Below are positions 62,681 through 64,000 of a stretch of DNA of 64,000 nt, piece after piece. The position numbers and the translations under genes were made by a program. Origin of the DNA: Melieria omissa (lineage: Eukaryota; Arthropoda; Insecta; Diptera; Ulidiidae); contig OZ020268.1 of NCBI GenBank assembly GCA_963971225.1, positions 49,154,404 to 49,218,403 of the forward strand. The letters run 5' to 3'. Position 1 is the stretch's first letter. Every line of letters starts with the position of its first letter. Under the pieces are notes generated by a model that saw nothing but the letters and a program-made list of their open reading frames with translations, was not told the DNA's origin and ran no database searches.

Positions 62681-64000
62681 TCAACTAATTCGAATAATTT
62701 CTCTATTTTGTGAGCATCTTTTGTATGGTAATAATTTACTGTGCGGCACGCGTAATTTATGTGATTTAATTGGCTACGGAATTTGAAGAAATTTTCCACA
62801 TTTCAAGTGGATTTTACAAAATTTATTTTTTTGTTTGTTAGGGATTTCGTTGTGTGTTACAGTAGTAAGTTTATATTTTGTTGTTGTTAGTAGGGTTGTT
62901 GTTATTCAATTTGTTGTTATAATTTTTTAGTTTTCGAAGTTGTTGTTGTTGTTTTTATTGAAGTTGTTGTTATTATTTGATTGCAGCTCATTATTGGCAG
63001 CGCGCACGCAAACTTGTTGCATTTAAATTTAGCACGCCCGGTGAAATATGGCAACAACAACAACAACAAAAACAATAATATCAACACTAACAACAACAAC
63101 GGTCGCTGTGCTGCGTGCACCGGCACTGACACCGGCACCGGCCAACAAACAACAATCCACCAGCAAGCAACTGTCGCCGCTGGCCGCCTTCGTCGTAGTC
63201 GTCATTGCTGCCGTCATCGCCTGTCGTCGGCGGCAACTACGACCAAGTGTCAGCCGCACTGCTACTGGGCGTACACTGGCGGCATGCAACGTGCAGAAGG
63301 CCTCCAGGCGCACTCGACGTTGGGCCGTCGCGTGCGCAACGCAGACATTGCTTTGGTGTTGGTGTTTGTGTTTGTGTCGGTGTTGAAGCGGTTCGAGTTG
63401 TGGCGTCGCTTCTTCACATTCGGCTGTTTACTGATTGCGGTTTGGCTGACTTGCTGTTGTTTTCGTTGTTATTGTTGTTGTCCGCTAGTTGCTTCGTATG
63501 CAATTCACAGCTGGAAGGTGCAATGACTTTGATACTCTCCGCATATAAATTTATGGCGCTTAATTAGACTGCAGTCGCTGCATTTGTATGCGTGTATGCA
63601 ATGTTGTTAGTTTTGTTCTTGTTATTGTTGTAGTTGTAAATAATTTAAATACGTGCACAAGGCGCAATGTTTGTATGCTTCGCTCTGAACGCATTTAAAT
63701 TATTCGATCGTGTATTGGATACTGAATTGAAAATTCTGTTTACATTTCTAAGTGCAGACCACGTAAAATTCACAATAATCGATGCGCCAGGAGAATAGAA
63801 GCGAAACGAGAATCGATTTAGCAAAGTACGCGGGAACGTCTGTTAACCAGTTTGTCTGTCTGTCTGATGAAAGTGTTTGAACTATAAAAGTTATTGGCAT
63901 GAAATTTGATGCAACCACTGCTGATGACCTAAGTAAGCACTGATACAAATATGGGCGTGTTTCGGGCACTTTTTAGTAGGGTTGCCATATGCCGGTAGCT
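62681..64000. other. No established gene; TTG/AAC-rich with open frames at 63.0-63.6 kb
   Basis: After TTGTTGTTATT-rich sequence a ttgattgcag acceptor-like site (62977-62986) precedes GC-richer DNA. Frames here include an ATG frame at 63048-63386 with good start context (aatatggc) and a hydrophobic stretch (AAFVVVVIAAVIA), and an overlapping frame 62981-63526. Neither shows a domain and both are compositionally odd (Thr/Asn or Cys/Leu runs), so no gene is called. Confidence 0.3.

Noticed and set aside
63048..63386. 112-codon frame with a hydrophobic segment
   Set aside because: Good start context, but Thr and Cys/Leu runs, overlapping frames and no domain or splice support; left as unproven.

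Overview
The window is nuclear DNA from a fly, probably a higher (schizophoran) dipteran and perhaps a tephritid. This is inferred from the very Drosophila-like Graf protein, long AT-rich introns, runs of TTG/AAC trinucleotides and the mix of transposon remnants. There is no operon structure, no CRISPR and no bacterial gene.

One host gene is certain: Graf (RhoGAP of the GRAF/oligophrenin type), on the + strand. Eleven coding exons between 5217 and 48165 join with consistent phases into 975 complete codons plus a split first codon. They encode most of a BAR domain, a PH domain, a RhoGAP domain with its arginine finger, a long Gly/Ser/Ala/Asn-rich linker and a C-terminal SH3 domain ending in a stop codon. 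Roughly the first 50 codons (start of the BAR domain) are not seen and must lie upstream or in exons I cannot recognise. The second intron in the window is about 36.7 kb (5618-42283).

That intron and the flanking DNA hold a dense transposon and repeat landscape. The clearest items are: a complete BEL/Pao LTR retrotransposon (29465-35660, minus strand) with two LTRs identical by eye, a 5-bp target duplication, a tRNA-Tyr-type primer binding site and one uninterrupted 1745-codon gag-pol frame; a non-autonomous hAT element (9207-10362) with a perfect 8-bp target duplication; a long-inverted-repeat (foldback-like) element (495-1730) carrying a nested non-LTR fragment; a 5'-truncated RNase H-bearing non-LTR element (18921-20391) with a perfect 12-bp target duplication; several 3' ends of a related non-LTR family; two tRNA-derived SINE copies; decayed RTE-like fragments, one nested inside another; and a probable solo LTR.

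The remaining sequence is largely degenerate tandem repeats, a different family in almost every gap, with periods of about 37-200 bp. There is also a 1510-bp stretch of perfect TCTAT pentamers (3421-4930) and a GACTAA hexamer array (56602-56839). One repeat family of about 150-200 bp occurs on both sides of Graf (2541-3190 and 49690-51070). Downstream of Graf, 49.7-64 kb, I found no convincing protein-coding gene, only a possible 5' non-coding exon ending at a consensus splice donor (52429/52430) and weak ORFs. I did not find a previously undescribed functional system; the most informative features are the transposon boundaries and the repeat structure.
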